From Selenomonadaceae bacterium (lineage in GTDB: Bacteria; Bacillota; Negativicutes; Selenomonadales; Selenomonadaceae): a stretch of 56,286 bases of DNA. The notes below the pieces were generated by a model. That model did no database searches, was not told the origin of the DNA, and saw only the letters and a program-made list of their open reading frames with translations. Of this stretch, positions 34,507 through 42,135 are shown in pieces (the stretch's first letter is position 1; each line of letters opens with the position of its first letter). A program made the position numbers and the translations under genes. The DNA is taken from assembly GCA_017446845.1 (NCBI GenBank), contig JAFSOQ010000077.1, positions 1-56,286 of the forward strand, written 5' to 3'.

Positions 34507-35785
34507 AGGAACTGGTTTCTAAGGTGCGTCTGAATTCAAAGCCGTTATGAATTGGTAAAACTTTCGCGGGCGCAAAAATTTTTCTCAAGTCGTCGAGTGT
34601 CACGTCGTCCAAAAATATTTCTTCGCCCGACTTGAGTGCCGTCGCCGGAATTAAAATCAAATCACGCTCGCCGCCGATATTTTTTAACGCCGCAATTATG
34701 TCGCCGCCCGTCAAAAGTCCCGACACGTTTACTTTCGAGCCGAAAAATTTATTTTCGACGGGAATTATCCGAACGTTCGGGCTGTCGACGAGATTTTTTA
34801 AAACCTTTGCAAAGGAAGTTCCGCTTACCACGTCGATTTTTAAATTTCTCACCGGTTCCCGGTTCCCGGTTCCCAGTTCCTCAATAAAATTGCGCGTCAT
34901 GCCGATTCCGTTTTCAATTTGCGGGAAGTCGTCATAAAATTCGACGGGCGGCAAATTTTTTTCGGCAAGCAAATAAAATTCGTCGCCGAGATAAATAAAA
35001 GTTCGTCCCGATTGTTCGCGGATTTTTTTTTGGAACTTTTCGACCTGCGCAATGACTTTTGCCGCCGATTCTTTGTCGAATTGTTGCAGAGGAAATTTAT
35101 CATGACGATGACGCGTCACGCCGACGGGAACTATTGCCAAGCTCTGCGCGTGCGGTCGACGCTTTAAAATTTCTTCGATTGTGTAATCCAATTCCGCGCC
35201 GTCATTTAAATTTTTGCACAGGACAACTTGCGTATGATATTCGACGCCCGCCTTTTCCAGTTCGTCGAGTTGCGTTTGAATTTTTGCTCCGAGCGGCGTC
35301 CGCAACATTTTTGCCCGCAAGTCGGAATTCATCGTGTGCACCGACACGAACAGCGGCGACAGATGATATTTTTTTATCCGCTTGAAATCTTTTGCCGTCA
35401 AATTCGTCAGCGTGATGAAATTCCCGAATAAAAATGACAGCCGATAATCGTCGTCCTTTATCGATAAAGTTTTGCGCATGTTCGGAGCAATCATATCAAC
35501 GAAACAAAACACGCAATGATTTTTACAACGTCGCACGCCGTCGAAAACTGCCGATTCAAATTCCGCGCCAAGTTCCTCGTCAACGTCCTTTTCAAACTCA
35601 ATAATTTCCCGTTCGCCGTCCGAATGCTCAATCAAAAGTTCGATTTCTTCTTCCGCGAGCAAAAAACTCAAATCAATAATATCAAGCGGAGTTTTCTCGT
35701 TGACTTTTAAAATTTTGTCGCCGGCTTTCAATTCCAATTCTTCGGCGAGACTTCCGACTATAACTTTGCTGATTATTCCTTCCAA
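34505..35785 (-). CDS. DUF512 radical SAM protein with PDZ-like N-terminus
   Basis: 426 residues. A PDZ-like domain at ~1-60 (ISKVIVGSLAEELELKAGDKI) is followed by a radical SAM-type cysteine motif CKNHCVFC in the sequence VRRCKNHCVFCFVD, then a barrel, and DUF512 at the end. This protein is widespread next to der in Firmicutes; its reaction is unknown. TTG 35785 with GGAGG upstream is chosen; the 23 extra residues of the longest frame lie behind the upstream gene's end. Residues in the linker before DUF512 (LGTGNREPVRN) are encoded by a GGTTCCC heptamer array in frame. Confidence 0.85.
   Translation of the reverse strand: MEGIISKVIVGSLAEELELKAGDKILKVNEKTPLDIIDLSFLLAEEEIELLIEHSDGEREIIEFEKDVDEELGAEFESAVFDGVRRCKNHCVFCFVDMIAPNMRKTLSIKDDDYRLSFLFGNFITLTNLTAKDFKRIKKYHLSPLFVSVHTMNSDLRAKMLRTPLGAKIQTQLDELEKAGVEYHTQVVLCKNLNDGAELDYTIEEILKRRPHAQSLAIVPVGVTRHRHDKFPLQQFDKESAAKVIAQVEKFQKKIREQSGRTFIYLGDEFYLLAEKNLPPVEFYDDFPQIENGIGMTRNFIEELGTGNREPVRNLKIDVVSGTSFAKVLKNLVDSPNVRIIPVENKFFGSKVNVSGLLTGGDIIAALKNIGGERDLILIPATALKSGEEIFLDDVTLDDLRKIFAPAKVLPIHNGFEFRRTLETSS
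34852..34880. repeat. Heptamer array, locus 11 (GGTTCCC) inside the DUF512 gene
   Basis: Three to four GGTTCCC units (GGGAACC on the coding strand) in frame in a coding sequence. 28 nt of repeat adds about nine residues. The unit has no stop codon in the used frame. Confidence 0.8.
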
Positions 35786-35798
35786 AAAATTTCCTCCA

Positions 35799-36968
35799 TT
35801 ATCCGAACGCAGGCGGGTCTTTGGCAATTTCCCAATATTTTTCCGCCTCGTCACGATTTCCCAACATGCCGTAGCAATCGCCGATTAACTGATAAGCAGC
35901 ACCGCAACCCCACCTGAGCGCAGATTGTGCATCTTCGAGAGCCGCCTCGTAATTGTGCATGGCGTAAAGTGCAAGCCCGCGACTGTAATACGCACGCCAA
36001 TTCCTGTCATTATATTCAAGCGCGCGGTCGGCATATTCAATCGCCTTAAGCGGGTCGCTCTTCGTGTAAATATAAGCCAGCTCGCCCAAAGCTCCCGACA
36101 TTTCCGGATTCAAACCGAGTGCCCGCTCAAAATCACTTTTGGCAAGGTCGTATTCTTCCAACTGCATGTAAGTTTCGCCGCGATAAAAATAATTATCGGC
36201 AATCGACGGACGCAACTCAATCGCCCGCGTGTAATCGGCAATCGCCTCGGAAAATCTGCCGACGTCGCCCAAATGGAAATAATAGCCGCGAGATTCATAA
36301 GCCAAAAAATTATTCGGATTGAGTTCGATTGCCTCCGTCCAACATTTTACCGCCTCTTCGTAAGCCCAATCCGCGATAACCAAATTCAAGCGGTCGCCTT
36401 CCTCAAGCTTGACGTTCGACATAAAAATCCTGTCCGCCGTCGCGAATTCTTCTTTGAGTTTTTCTTGAGCTTCGGGCGATTTTTTTTGTTCGGATTCTTT
36501 CTTCAGCTTTTCGATTAATTTTTCTTGCTCCTCAAGCTGCCGTTGAAGTTCGCGATTTTTTTCAACGAGCGATTCACGTTCGGAGACGCCTTGGGTAATC
36601 CATTCGTCGACTTTATCGGTATCAATGCTCGCCACAATCGTCGCGCGATACATAATCCCGCCGTATTGTTCAATCGGAATCATTTTATAATCGACGCTGA
36701 CAACTTTTAAAATGCCGCTCGTCATGGTCTCAACTTCATCATCGACCAAAATAAAATTTTCCATCCGCGAATAACTTTTGATATAAACGCCGGCTTTTTC
36801 CTGAGCATTGCGTTCGGCGTAGAGTTTGGCGCGTTGCTTGGCGACATCGGGCGTTTCAAAATCGCTCATGATATATTCGCCGACGCCGTCATAATTTTTA
36901 ATCTCGGCACTTGCGGGCGACGCGGTAAGCATACTGCCGACAATCATCGCCGCCAAAAATTTTTTCAT
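35799..36968 (-). CDS. Exported TPR-repeat protein with coiled coil
   Basis: 389 residues. Signal peptide at ~1-22 (MKKFLAAMIVGSMLTASPASA). The N-terminal domain at ~23-130 (YDGVGEYIMSDFETPDVAKQ) resembles the LPP20/FlgT-like domains of some exported proteins, though I am not certain. A coiled coil rich in E/K/Q lies at ~140-185. At least four TPR units follow (for example NPNNFLAYESRGYYFHLGD and RALEYNDRNWRAYYSRGLAL). Probably a periplasmic scaffold that binds other proteins; no enzyme motif. ATG 36968 fits the signal peptide; the 10-residue upstream extension does not. Confidence 0.8.
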   Translation of the reverse strand: MKKFLAAMIVGSMLTASPASAEIKNYDGVGEYIMSDFETPDVAKQRAKLYAERNAQEKAGVYIKSYSRMENFILVDDEVETMTSGILKVVSVDYKMIPIEQYGGIMYRATIVASIDTDKVDEWITQGVSERESLVEKNRELQRQLEEQEKLIEKLKKESEQKKSPEAQEKLKEEFATADRIFMSNVKLEEGDRLNLVIADWAYEEAVKCWTEAIELNPNNFLAYESRGYYFHLGDVGRFSEAIADYTRAIELRPSIADNYFYRGETYMQLEEYDLAKSDFERALGLNPEMSGALGELAYIYTKSDPLKAIEYADRALEYNDRNWRAYYSRGLALYAMHNYEAALEDAQSALRWGCGAAYQLIGDCYGMLGNRDEAEKYWEIAKDPPAFG

Positions 36969-37086
36969 ATCAATCACCGTCCAAAAATTTCTTGTCATTA
37001 TACCACGTCAAACAAAAATTTTTTTTGGAACGTGTAATAAAATGTTCGTAAAAAAATCAAATTGGCAAAGTTCGCCGAAGCTGTAA

Positions 37087-38337
37087 TTAATCGCGCCAAA
37101 GTTTTTCAAGTCGCTGCTTAATCGCTGATTCTGCCCCTTGTTCGGTCGGATTATAATATCGCGCAGAAATTTTTGTATCGGGCAGATATTGTTGCTTGAC
37201 GAAATGATTTTCAAAATCGTGCGGATATTTATAGTCGACGCCGTGCCCGAAAAATTTTGCACCTTTGTAGTGAGTATCGCGCAAATGTTTCGGAACTTCG
37301 CCTTGAGTGTCGGTTAAAGCTTTGTCAATCGCAAGATACGCCGCGTTGGATTTTGGAGCACCGGCAATGTACGTGACGACTTGGGCAAGAATGATTCGCG
37401 CTTCGGGCAAGCCGACAAATTGAGCCGCTTGAGCCGCCGCGTTCGCCAAAATCAAAGCTTGCGGGTCAGCATTGCCGACATCTTCCGCCGCGCAAATTAC
37501 AATCCTCCGCGCAATGAAGTTTAAATCTTCGCCGCCGTCAATCATTTTTGCCAGATAAAAAATCGCAGCGTCCGCGTCCGAACCGCGCATACTTTTTATA
37601 AACGCGCTTGCCGTGTCGTAGTGATTATCGCCTTTTTTGTCGTAGCGTCGCATTTTTTCGCCGAGCAAATTTTTCAACGTCTTGACGGAAATTTTCCCGC
37701 TGAAAGACGCCTGCTCCAAAAGATTCAACGCCATACGAGCATCACCGTCCGCGAAGTCCGCGATAATTTCCAAGGCACGTTTTTCGACGGAAAAATTTTC
37801 CAATTCGATTGCGCGTGACAAAATTTTTTTTATGTCGTCGGTCGAAAGTTTTTCAAGCCGAACAATTTTCACGCGGCTGAGGAGCGCGGCATTGACTTCA
37901 AAGAACGGATTTTCGGTCGTCGCGCCGATTAAAATTATTCTTCCGTCCTCGACGTAAGGCAAAAGAAAATCTTGCTGACCTTTGTTGAAACGATGAATTT
38001 CGTCAATAAAAAGAATCGTCCGCCGCCGATAAAATTTGCGTTGCTCTTGAGCCCCTTTGACTATCCCGCGCAGTTCGGCAATTCCCGACAATGCCGCATT
38101 GACTTTGACGAAATTACTTTCGGTCGTGTTCGCTATGATTTTTGCGAGCGTCGTTTTACCTGTGCCGGGTGCCCCGAAAAAAATTAAAGACGGCGTTTGA
38201 CCTTCGGCAATCATCTTGCCGAGTGCGCCGCGTAAAATTTTTTCTTGTCCCGCGAAGTCCGATAAAGTTTGCGGGCGCATTCTTTCGGCAAGCGGTTGAT
38301 ATTTTTTGTCGTCATTAACACTGCTGAATAAATCCAT
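37087..38337 (-). CDS. rarA: Replication-associated recombination protein A (MgsA/RarA)
   Basis: AAA+ ATPase of 416 residues related to clamp-loader subunits that acts at stalled replication forks. PLAERMRPQTLSDFAGQE at the start, Walker A GAPGTGKTT, Walker B LFIDEIHRFNKGQQD, sensor 1 LIGATTENPFFE, and the C-terminal tetramerisation domain with DAAIFYLAKMIDGGEDLNFI and RRIVICAAEDVG. ATG 38337 follows AGGAGGG; the in-frame extension lacks family resemblance. Transcribed away from the likely small RNA gene upstream. Confidence 0.96.
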   Translation of the reverse strand: MDLFSSVNDDKKYQPLAERMRPQTLSDFAGQEKILRGALGKMIAEGQTPSLIFFGAPGTGKTTLAKIIANTTESNFVKVNAALSGIAELRGIVKGAQEQRKFYRRRTILFIDEIHRFNKGQQDFLLPYVEDGRIILIGATTENPFFEVNAALLSRVKIVRLEKLSTDDIKKILSRAIELENFSVEKRALEIIADFADGDARMALNLLEQASFSGKISVKTLKNLLGEKMRRYDKKGDNHYDTASAFIKSMRGSDADAAIFYLAKMIDGGEDLNFIARRIVICAAEDVGNADPQALILANAAAQAAQFVGLPEARIILAQVVTYIAGAPKSNAAYLAIDKALTDTQGEVPKHLRDTHYKGAKFFGHGVDYKYPHDFENHFVKQQYLPDTKISARYYNPTEQGAESAIKQRLEKLWRD

Positions 38338-38357
38338 TTGCCCTCCTAAAATTTTTC

Positions 38358-38386
38358 TTGACAATGAAGTTTTCAACGAATATATT
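38358..38386 (+). promoter_or_regulatory. Near-consensus promoter upstream of a small RNA
   Basis: TTGACA (38358-38363), exactly 17 nt, TATATT (38381-38386) on the plus strand, pointing away from rarA. Among the best promoter matches in the window, but with no protein-coding gene behind it on that strand. Confidence 0.7.
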
Positions 38387-38392
38387 TTTTTC

Positions 38393-38590
38393 CAATCAAC
38401 ACATCAGTGATAAAAGATATTCGCGCTACGTTGACAACGCAAAAATTCTATACAAAAAGACTTCTTGAGGTGGAAGATTTCGTCCGAACCACACGCCGAC
38501 GGTACTGACAAAACTTTAAGCTTGAGAGATGCGGGAGTTAAGCCACGCCCGCCAAGAAGTTATTAACGCTTTCGGGCGTAATTTTTTTTT
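38393..38590 (+). ncRNA. Likely structured small RNA between rarA and dut (identity open; 6S RNA possible)
   Basis: A ~195-nt region starts at a strong promoter and ends with the weak hairpin ACGC-TTTCGG-GCGT followed by nine T (38582-38590). ACTTCTTG (38460-38467) pairs with CAAGAAGT (38553-38560), and the pairing extends with GGTGG and CCGCC, closing a ~100-nt domain. No credible ORF on this strand. From memory, 6S RNA genes of Firmicutes often sit next to rarA, which makes 6S a candidate. However, the first ~65 nt do not pair with the 3' end, and I cannot confirm 6S sequence features. Confidence 0.45.
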
Positions 38591-38592
38591 GT

Positions 38593-39018
38593 CTAAAAAT
38601 CTCCCGTCGAACCGAATCGCCCGCGCCTTTGCTCTCCGACGCCGATTTTATCTCCGTCGATTGTCAAATACTTTTGGAAAATGCCCTGCGCAATCCTCAT
38701 GCCGCGTTTAATTTCAAATTCTCCGCTCAAACTCACGACGGGCAAAATTATATGTCCGCGATAATCCGCATCAATTACGGCGACACCGTTCGCCAAAGTC
38801 AAATTGTACTTGACGGCAAGACTGGAGCGCAAATAAATCAGCAAGACTTCATCGGCAGGAAAAAAGGCCTTAAGACCCGTCGGCACGAGCGAAATTTTTT
38901 TTTCCGTTACGCGAATATTTTCAGCTGCCTCCAAGTCGTAACCCGCACTGAAAGCAGTTTTGCGCGTCGGAAGATGAATTCCGTCGTATCCTTCGAGAAT
39001 CTCAAAGCCTCGAATCAT
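38593..39018 (-). CDS. dut: dUTP diphosphatase
   Basis: Trimeric dUTPase of 141 residues that hydrolyses dUTP to dUMP and PPi. The conserved motifs appear in order: SAGYDLEAAE (motif 1), RSSLAVKYNLTLANGVAVID (motifs 2-3, catalytic Asp), RGMRIAQGIFQKY (motif 4) and RRGRFGSTG (motif 5, the flexible C-terminal arm). ATG 39018 after GAGG. Lies between the small RNA gene and hfq; hfq is read in the same direction with a ~26-nt gap. Confidence 0.95.
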   Translation of the reverse strand: MIRGFEILEGYDGIHLPTRKTAFSAGYDLEAAENIRVTEKKISLVPTGLKAFFPADEVLLIYLRSSLAVKYNLTLANGVAVIDADYRGHIILPVVSLSGEFEIKRGMRIAQGIFQKYLTIDGDKIGVGEQRRGRFGSTGDF

Positions 39019-39044
39019 TTTATTTGCCTCGCCGAAAAGAAATT

Positions 39045-39344
39045 TTACTCTGCCTTAACCTCTGCTTTTTCCGCTTCAGGCGCAGCGGCTTCGACTGCCG
39101 GTTTTTCCGCAGGTTTTTCCTCCGGTCTTGCTCCGAGCGGTTTAGCCGGCGTGATTGTTGAAATCGCGTGCTTGAAAACCATCTGCTGGCGTCCCATTGC
39201 GTCGATTACGACCGTGAACTGGTCAAAGCCGCGAATCATGCCTTTAATCTGGAAACCGTTGACGAGATGGATTGTCACGGGGACATTTTCCTTGCGCGCC
39301 TGATTCAAGAAGTTTTCTTGCAGATTGATTGCTTTTGTTGCCAT
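39045..39344 (-). CDS. hfq: RNA chaperone Hfq
   Basis: 99 residues. The Sm core covers ~1-70: [30 protein letters not shown] is Sm1 (with the distal-face residues) and [10 protein letters not shown] is Sm2. A ~30-residue Ala/Glu/Pro-rich tail follows, longer than in Bacillus. The Sm2 core has KHAIST, close to the KHAIS of Firmicutes rather than the YKHAIST of enterobacteria. Likely forms the usual hexamer for sRNA-mRNA pairing. Downstream of miaA, an arrangement shared with many bacteria. AAAGGAGAG ribosome site. Confidence 0.95.
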   Translation of the reverse strand: MATKAINLQENFLNQARKENVPVTIHLVNGFQIKGMIRGFDQFTVVIDAMGRQQMVFKHAISTITPAKPLGARPEEKPAEKPAVEAAAPEAEKAEVKAE

Positions 39345-39369
39345 TTAAAAATCTCTCCTTTGCAAAGCT

Positions 39370-40215
39370 TTATATTTCTAACCATGTTATATATTTCATT
39401 CGCCGATACCAAGTGAACTGACGTTTGGCGAAATTTCTCGTGGCTTGAGCAACTTTTGAAATTGTTTCGTCGAGCGTCGCCCTTCCCTGAAGATATTCGA
39501 CCGTTTCTTTATATCCTATACCGAGCATGGCTTGAGCCGTCGGACTGACTCCGTTTGCCAATAAATTTTTAACTTCGTCAATCAAACCGTCCGCGAACAT
39601 TTTTTCCGTCCGTCGATTAATCCTGTCGTAAAGTTCATTGCGCTCGCCGGTCAAGCCGTAAATCAACGCCTCGTAAATCAATTCGCCTGTCTGCTTGTAG
39701 TGACTGGAGGTAGGAAACGGGAACCGGGAACCGGGAACCGGGGATTCGGATTTACTTGTTCCTTGTTCCTTATTCCTTGTTCCTAAAAAGTAACCTTCGA
39801 CCAATGCTTGAATGTAAAGACCTGTACCGCCCGCTACGATTGGTATTTGCCCGCGCTGATTAAGTTCGGAAATTATCGGGCGTGCGCGTCTGACGAATTC
39901 CCCGACGCTGAATTTTTCTTCCGCGTCCAAAATATTTATCAGATGATGCGGCACGCGTTCCAATTCCGCTTGAGTCGGCTTGGCTGTCCCGACGTTGAAA
40001 TTTTTGTAGACCGCCATTGAATCTGCCGAAATTATTTCCGTCTCGAATTTTTCTGCCAGCGTCAATGCCAATGAACTTTTGCCCGTCGAAGTTGCTCCCA
40101 AAATCACTACGAGTTTTTCTCGCGGCGAATTCGTCAAGTGCAATGATTTTATCGAATTCAAGATATTTGTCAAGCTAAATGGCGCGGCGTCGAAATTTTT
40201 TACTGTGCTCTTCAT
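39370..40215 (-). CDS. miaA: tRNA dimethylallyltransferase, with a conserved block replaced by a heptamer repeat
   Basis: Adds a dimethylallyl group to A37 of tRNAs reading UNN codons. 281 residues from ATG 40215 (start uncertain, no clear ribosome site). Present: the P-loop GATSTGKSSLA, ISADSMAVYKNFNVGTAKPT, INILDAEEKFSVGEF, GGTGLYIQALVEGY, then late elements LYDRINRRTEKM, LGIGYKETVEYL and FAKRQFTWYRR. Missing: the ~70-residue block that normally follows VEGY and contains the DPxxAxxIHxND and RRxxRALE signatures of the tRNA-binding insert. In its place stand ~30 residues (FLGTRNKEQGTSK and following) encoded by a heptamer array, before the family resumes at YKQTGEL. The frame is open throughout. 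Activity is uncertain. Confidence 0.85.
   Translation of the reverse strand: MKSTVKNFDAAPFSLTNILNSIKSLHLTNSPREKLVVILGATSTGKSSLALTLAEKFETEIISADSMAVYKNFNVGTAKPTQAELERVPHHLINILDAEEKFSVGEFVRRARPIISELNQRGQIPIVAGGTGLYIQALVEGYFLGTRNKEQGTSKSESPVPGSRFPFPTSSHYKQTGELIYEALIYGLTGERNELYDRINRRTEKMFADGLIDEVKNLLANGVSPTAQAMLGIGYKETVEYLQGRATLDETISKVAQATRNFAKRQFTWYRRMKYITWLEI
39711..39787. repeat. Heptamer array, locus 12 (GGAACCG / TTGTTCC) inside miaA
   Basis: Four GGAACCG-type units, a centre around GGGGATTCGGATTTAC and four opposite TTGTTCC/TTATTCC units, wholly in the miaA coding frame. It replaces a conserved protein segment. Confidence 0.9.
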
Positions 40216-40264
40216 AGTTAGCAATTTTATCAGCGAAAATATTTTTTGTAAAGCCGTGATTGCC

Positions 40265-40293
40265 TTGACAATCATTCAAGCTTATGATAAATT
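40265..40293 (+). promoter_or_regulatory. Promoter converging on the small membrane peptide gene
   Basis: Perfect TTGACA (40265-40270), 17 nt, TAAATT (40288-40293) on the plus strand. Its transcript would run ~100 nt and end at the bidirectional terminator at 40357-40396, that is, antisense to the 3' part of the peptide mRNA. No ORF follows it. Confidence 0.55.
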
Positions 40294-40356
40294 TTCTTTG
40301 CTACTAGAAAACACTTATAAAATATTTCGAACGTATGTAACACAAACGAAGAACAA

Positions 40357-40396
40357 CCCCGCACAGCTTGGGAAACTGCGCGGGGCTTCGTTTTTG
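40357..40396. terminator. Bidirectional terminator between the small peptide gene and the convergent promoter
   Basis: CCCCGCACAG (40357-40366) and CTGCGCGGGG (40376-40385) form a 10-bp stem. TTTTT follows on the plus strand and a T-rich tail on the minus strand. Confidence 0.8.
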
Positions 40397-40447
40397 CCTT
40401 AACCGCCGGGACAGCGATTATCCGGGGCAAGTGGAATGAAGGGGCTG

Positions 40448-40531
40448 CTACTTGAACCAACGATCGTAAATGTACATTCCGATGAGGAACGACGCAACGT
40501 TCGTGGCTATGTCCGTGAATATTTCGAACAT
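40448..40531 (-). CDS. 27-residue single-span membrane peptide (possible type I toxin)
   Basis: Not annotated by length filters, but well formed. A strong AAAGGAGGTG site stands directly before the ATG at 40531, and the ORF reads MFEIFTDIATNVASFLIGMY and then IYDRWFK, TAG. One hydrophobic segment (~IATNVASFLIGMYIY) ends in a short charged tail, the layout of holin-like or type I toxin peptides such as Fst or TxpA. A bidirectional terminator follows ~60 nt downstream and a convergent plus-strand promoter lies beyond it, which could make an antisense antitoxin RNA. The function is inference from layout; it might also be a small transport or regulatory peptide. Confidence 0.6.
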   Translation of the reverse strand: MFEIFTDIATNVASFLIGMYIYDRWFK

Positions 40532-40587
40532 AATGTAACACCTCCTTTCCGTTAGCGTATGCCACGTGAAAGGGAAGTAGCATCATT

Positions 40588-40850
40588 GAGCTACTCCCGC
40601 CTGCGGGAGATTCATGAGAAGTTTAACTTATTCTCAAAGGTCTAGCCCTAAGACCCACACACAGTCGCTCAAAATTGAGGTTCTGCTTGCTTTTAATTAT
40701 TTCGCACTACTTTTCAGAGACAAAACTTCAGGAGGGATAGTGCTCCCTCGAAAACGATTCTATTTCAAATCGTTGGTCGTAATTACACTTTTTTAACGTG
40801 GTAGTCCTCCACAGTTGCAAATATATCTTTTCAGGTTTACAAAGTCAAGT
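40588..40850 (-). mobile_element. Non-autonomous IS200/IS605-like element II (minus orientation)
   Basis: Its left part (40850-40796 on the minus strand) matches that of element I, including GTGGAGGACTACCAC. Its right part (CTTCTCATGAATCTCCCGC followed by GGCGGGAG) matches the other end. The ~170-nt interior (40626-40795) has no long ORF and several short GC stems. In complete relatives the part before the right end carries the tnpB 3' end and its guide (omega) RNA, so this could be a decayed or orphan guide-RNA remnant. The small peptide gene begins ~55 nt beyond the right end. The 387-nt gap before 40919 holds only this element. Confidence 0.6.
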
Positions 40851-40918
40851 TGCGATTCTTATTATTCTCGCCGTTTTTGGATAGAATTATATCAGAAAAA
40901 TTTATAAGGATAAACGAG

Positions 40919-41080
40919 GTGGAAAAATTCTTTGACAAATTGATTGAACTTTTGAAGCGCGACGAAAGATTTTTTGCCGACGACGGCGATTATAAAATTT
41001 GGGATTTGAGATTCTTCAACCGAAAAAATTTGCAAAACTTTGATTCGGAGTTCCGAACATTGCTGAAAATTGACCGTTAA
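40919..41080 (+). CDS. Small hypothetical protein (53 aa)
   Basis: Not recognised. GTG 40919 with AAGGA at 40906-40910 upstream. The short charged protein (VEKFFDKLIELLKRDERFF, ending LLKIDR) is rich in Phe, Lys, Asp and Glu, with likely helices and no membrane segment. A good terminator follows immediately. It is flanked by the IS-like remnant. The upstream in-frame extension to 40850 is less likely. Confidence 0.5.
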   Translation: MEKFFDKLIELLKRDERFFADDGDYKIWDLRFFNRKNLQNFDSEFRTLLKIDR

Positions 41081-41121
41081 AAAAAAATCAGACCGCCCGT
41101 TAAATTGAGCGGTCTTTTTTG
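41080..41121. terminator. Bidirectional terminator
   Basis: GACCGC (41091-41096) pairs with GCGGTC (41109-41114), with A-runs before and T-runs after, so it serves both the small gene on the left and the UPF0173 gene on the right. Confidence 0.8.
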
Positions 41122-41135
41122 TCGGTAGAAATATT

Positions 41136-41795
41136 TTATTTAAGTTCGATTGATTGTCCCGGCTTGACGATGTGAACTTTTGCGAATTCGACGAGCTTAA
41201 CCAAGTCTTCGGCATTCTGCTTGATGATGTCCCAAGTGTCGTAGTGCAGAGGAATTACATTTGCCGCGTCGAGGAAAGTCACAGCTTTTGCCGCGTCAAT
41301 GGGGTCCATGGTGTAATGACCGCCAATCGGCAAAATCGCATAGTCAATCTTGTCGCGTTCGCCGATGAGTTTCATGTCGGAGAAAAGTGCCGTGTCGCCC
41401 GCGAAGTAAATAATTTTCCCGCCGACGCCGATAACGTAGCCGCAAGCAATGCCGCCGCCTATTCCGGAGGAGTGGAGCGCGGGAACCATTCTTATGAACC
41501 CGAATTCCGTTTTCACGGTGCCGCCCAAATTCATGCCGATAGTTTTGACGCGTTGCCCGCCGAAGTCCATAATTTCCGGAATGCCGACAACAGTCGCGTC
41601 CGTCCTTACCGCTATGTTCGGAGCGTCGCCGATGTGGTCGCCGTGCGCATGCGTCACCAAAATATAATCCGCCTCAACGTCCTTTTCGCTGATTGACGCC
41701 TGCGGGTTGCCCGTCAAGAACGGGTCGACGAGAATTTTGGTTGTTCCGTCGTCGAGTTGAAAACACGCGTGACCGTAATAATTGTAAGTCAACAA
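41136..41795 (-). CDS. UPF0173 metal-dependent hydrolase (metallo-beta-lactamase fold)
   Basis: 219 residues. The compact metallo-beta-lactamase fold of the YtkL/UPF0173 family is clear: YGHACFQLDDG at the start, LVTHAHGDHIGDAP with HxHxDH, MVPALHSSG, YFAGDTALFSDM, ILPIGGHYTMDPIDAA and VIPLHYDTW at the end. All metal ligands appear present. Substrate unknown; related proteins hydrolyse a range of small esters or phosphates. TTG 41795 with GGAGGCG upstream. Single gene between two terminators. Confidence 0.92.
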   Translation of the reverse strand: MLTYNYYGHACFQLDDGTTKILVDPFLTGNPQASISEKDVEADYILVTHAHGDHIGDAPNIAVRTDATVVGIPEIMDFGGQRVKTIGMNLGGTVKTEFGFIRMVPALHSSGIGGGIACGYVIGVGGKIIYFAGDTALFSDMKLIGERDKIDYAILPIGGHYTMDPIDAAKAVTFLDAANVIPLHYDTWDIIKQNAEDLVKLVEFAKVHIVKPGQSIELK

Positions 41796-41862
41796 ATTAA
41801 TTCGCCTCCGTCCAAAATATTTTCGTGTTTATTCTGCGCGACAGACGATAATCCCTGCAACG

Positions 41863-41900
41863 AAAAGAGTCTCGGATGTTTTGTTCCGAGACTCTTTTAT
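41863..41900. terminator. Strong hairpin in the gap before the transporter-kinase gene
   Basis: AAAAGAGTCTCGGA and TCCGAGACTCTTTT pair perfectly around an 8-nt loop. It lies upstream of both neighbouring genes, so what it terminates is unclear. The rest of the 340-nt gap (41796-42135) holds a heptamer array and nothing else I can support. Confidence 0.6.
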
Positions 41901-42064
41901 TTATTCGATTAATTGCCTCAATCAGTTGCGCTAAATTTTTTGTACGTGTAGACTTACTTGCTCTACTTATCAGAGATTTCAAATATCTTTTAAAGGATAC
42001 AAAAAATTTTTCCCGCCGTCAACATTCCGGAAAACTTTACTTTGACCGCAGTTGGTGTATAATT

Positions 42065-42120
42065 TTAGGAACAAGGAAATAGGAACAAGTTCAAAAATTT
42101 TGTCCCTTGTCCCTTATCTC
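42065..42120. repeat. Heptamer array, locus 13 (AGGAACA / TTGTCCC)
   Basis: AGGAACA, AGGAAAT and AGGAACA units, a centre TTCAAAAATTTTG and two CCTTGTC-type units, ending ~15 nt before the transporter-kinase start. Confidence 0.75.
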
Positions 42121-42135
42121 TAACAAAGGAGAGCG

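Noticed and set aside
38455..38580. Minus-strand remnant of a TnpB C-terminus (reads through an SACG-like tetrapeptide) instead of a small RNA
   Set aside because: Only a four-residue resemblance and no element ends nearby, while the plus strand has a strong promoter and a T-rich end. Kept only as an alternative.
41797..41982. 61-codon minus-strand frame in the gap before the transporter-kinase gene
   Set aside because: It runs through a strong hairpin, has no ribosome site and has a composition typical of non-coding sequence.
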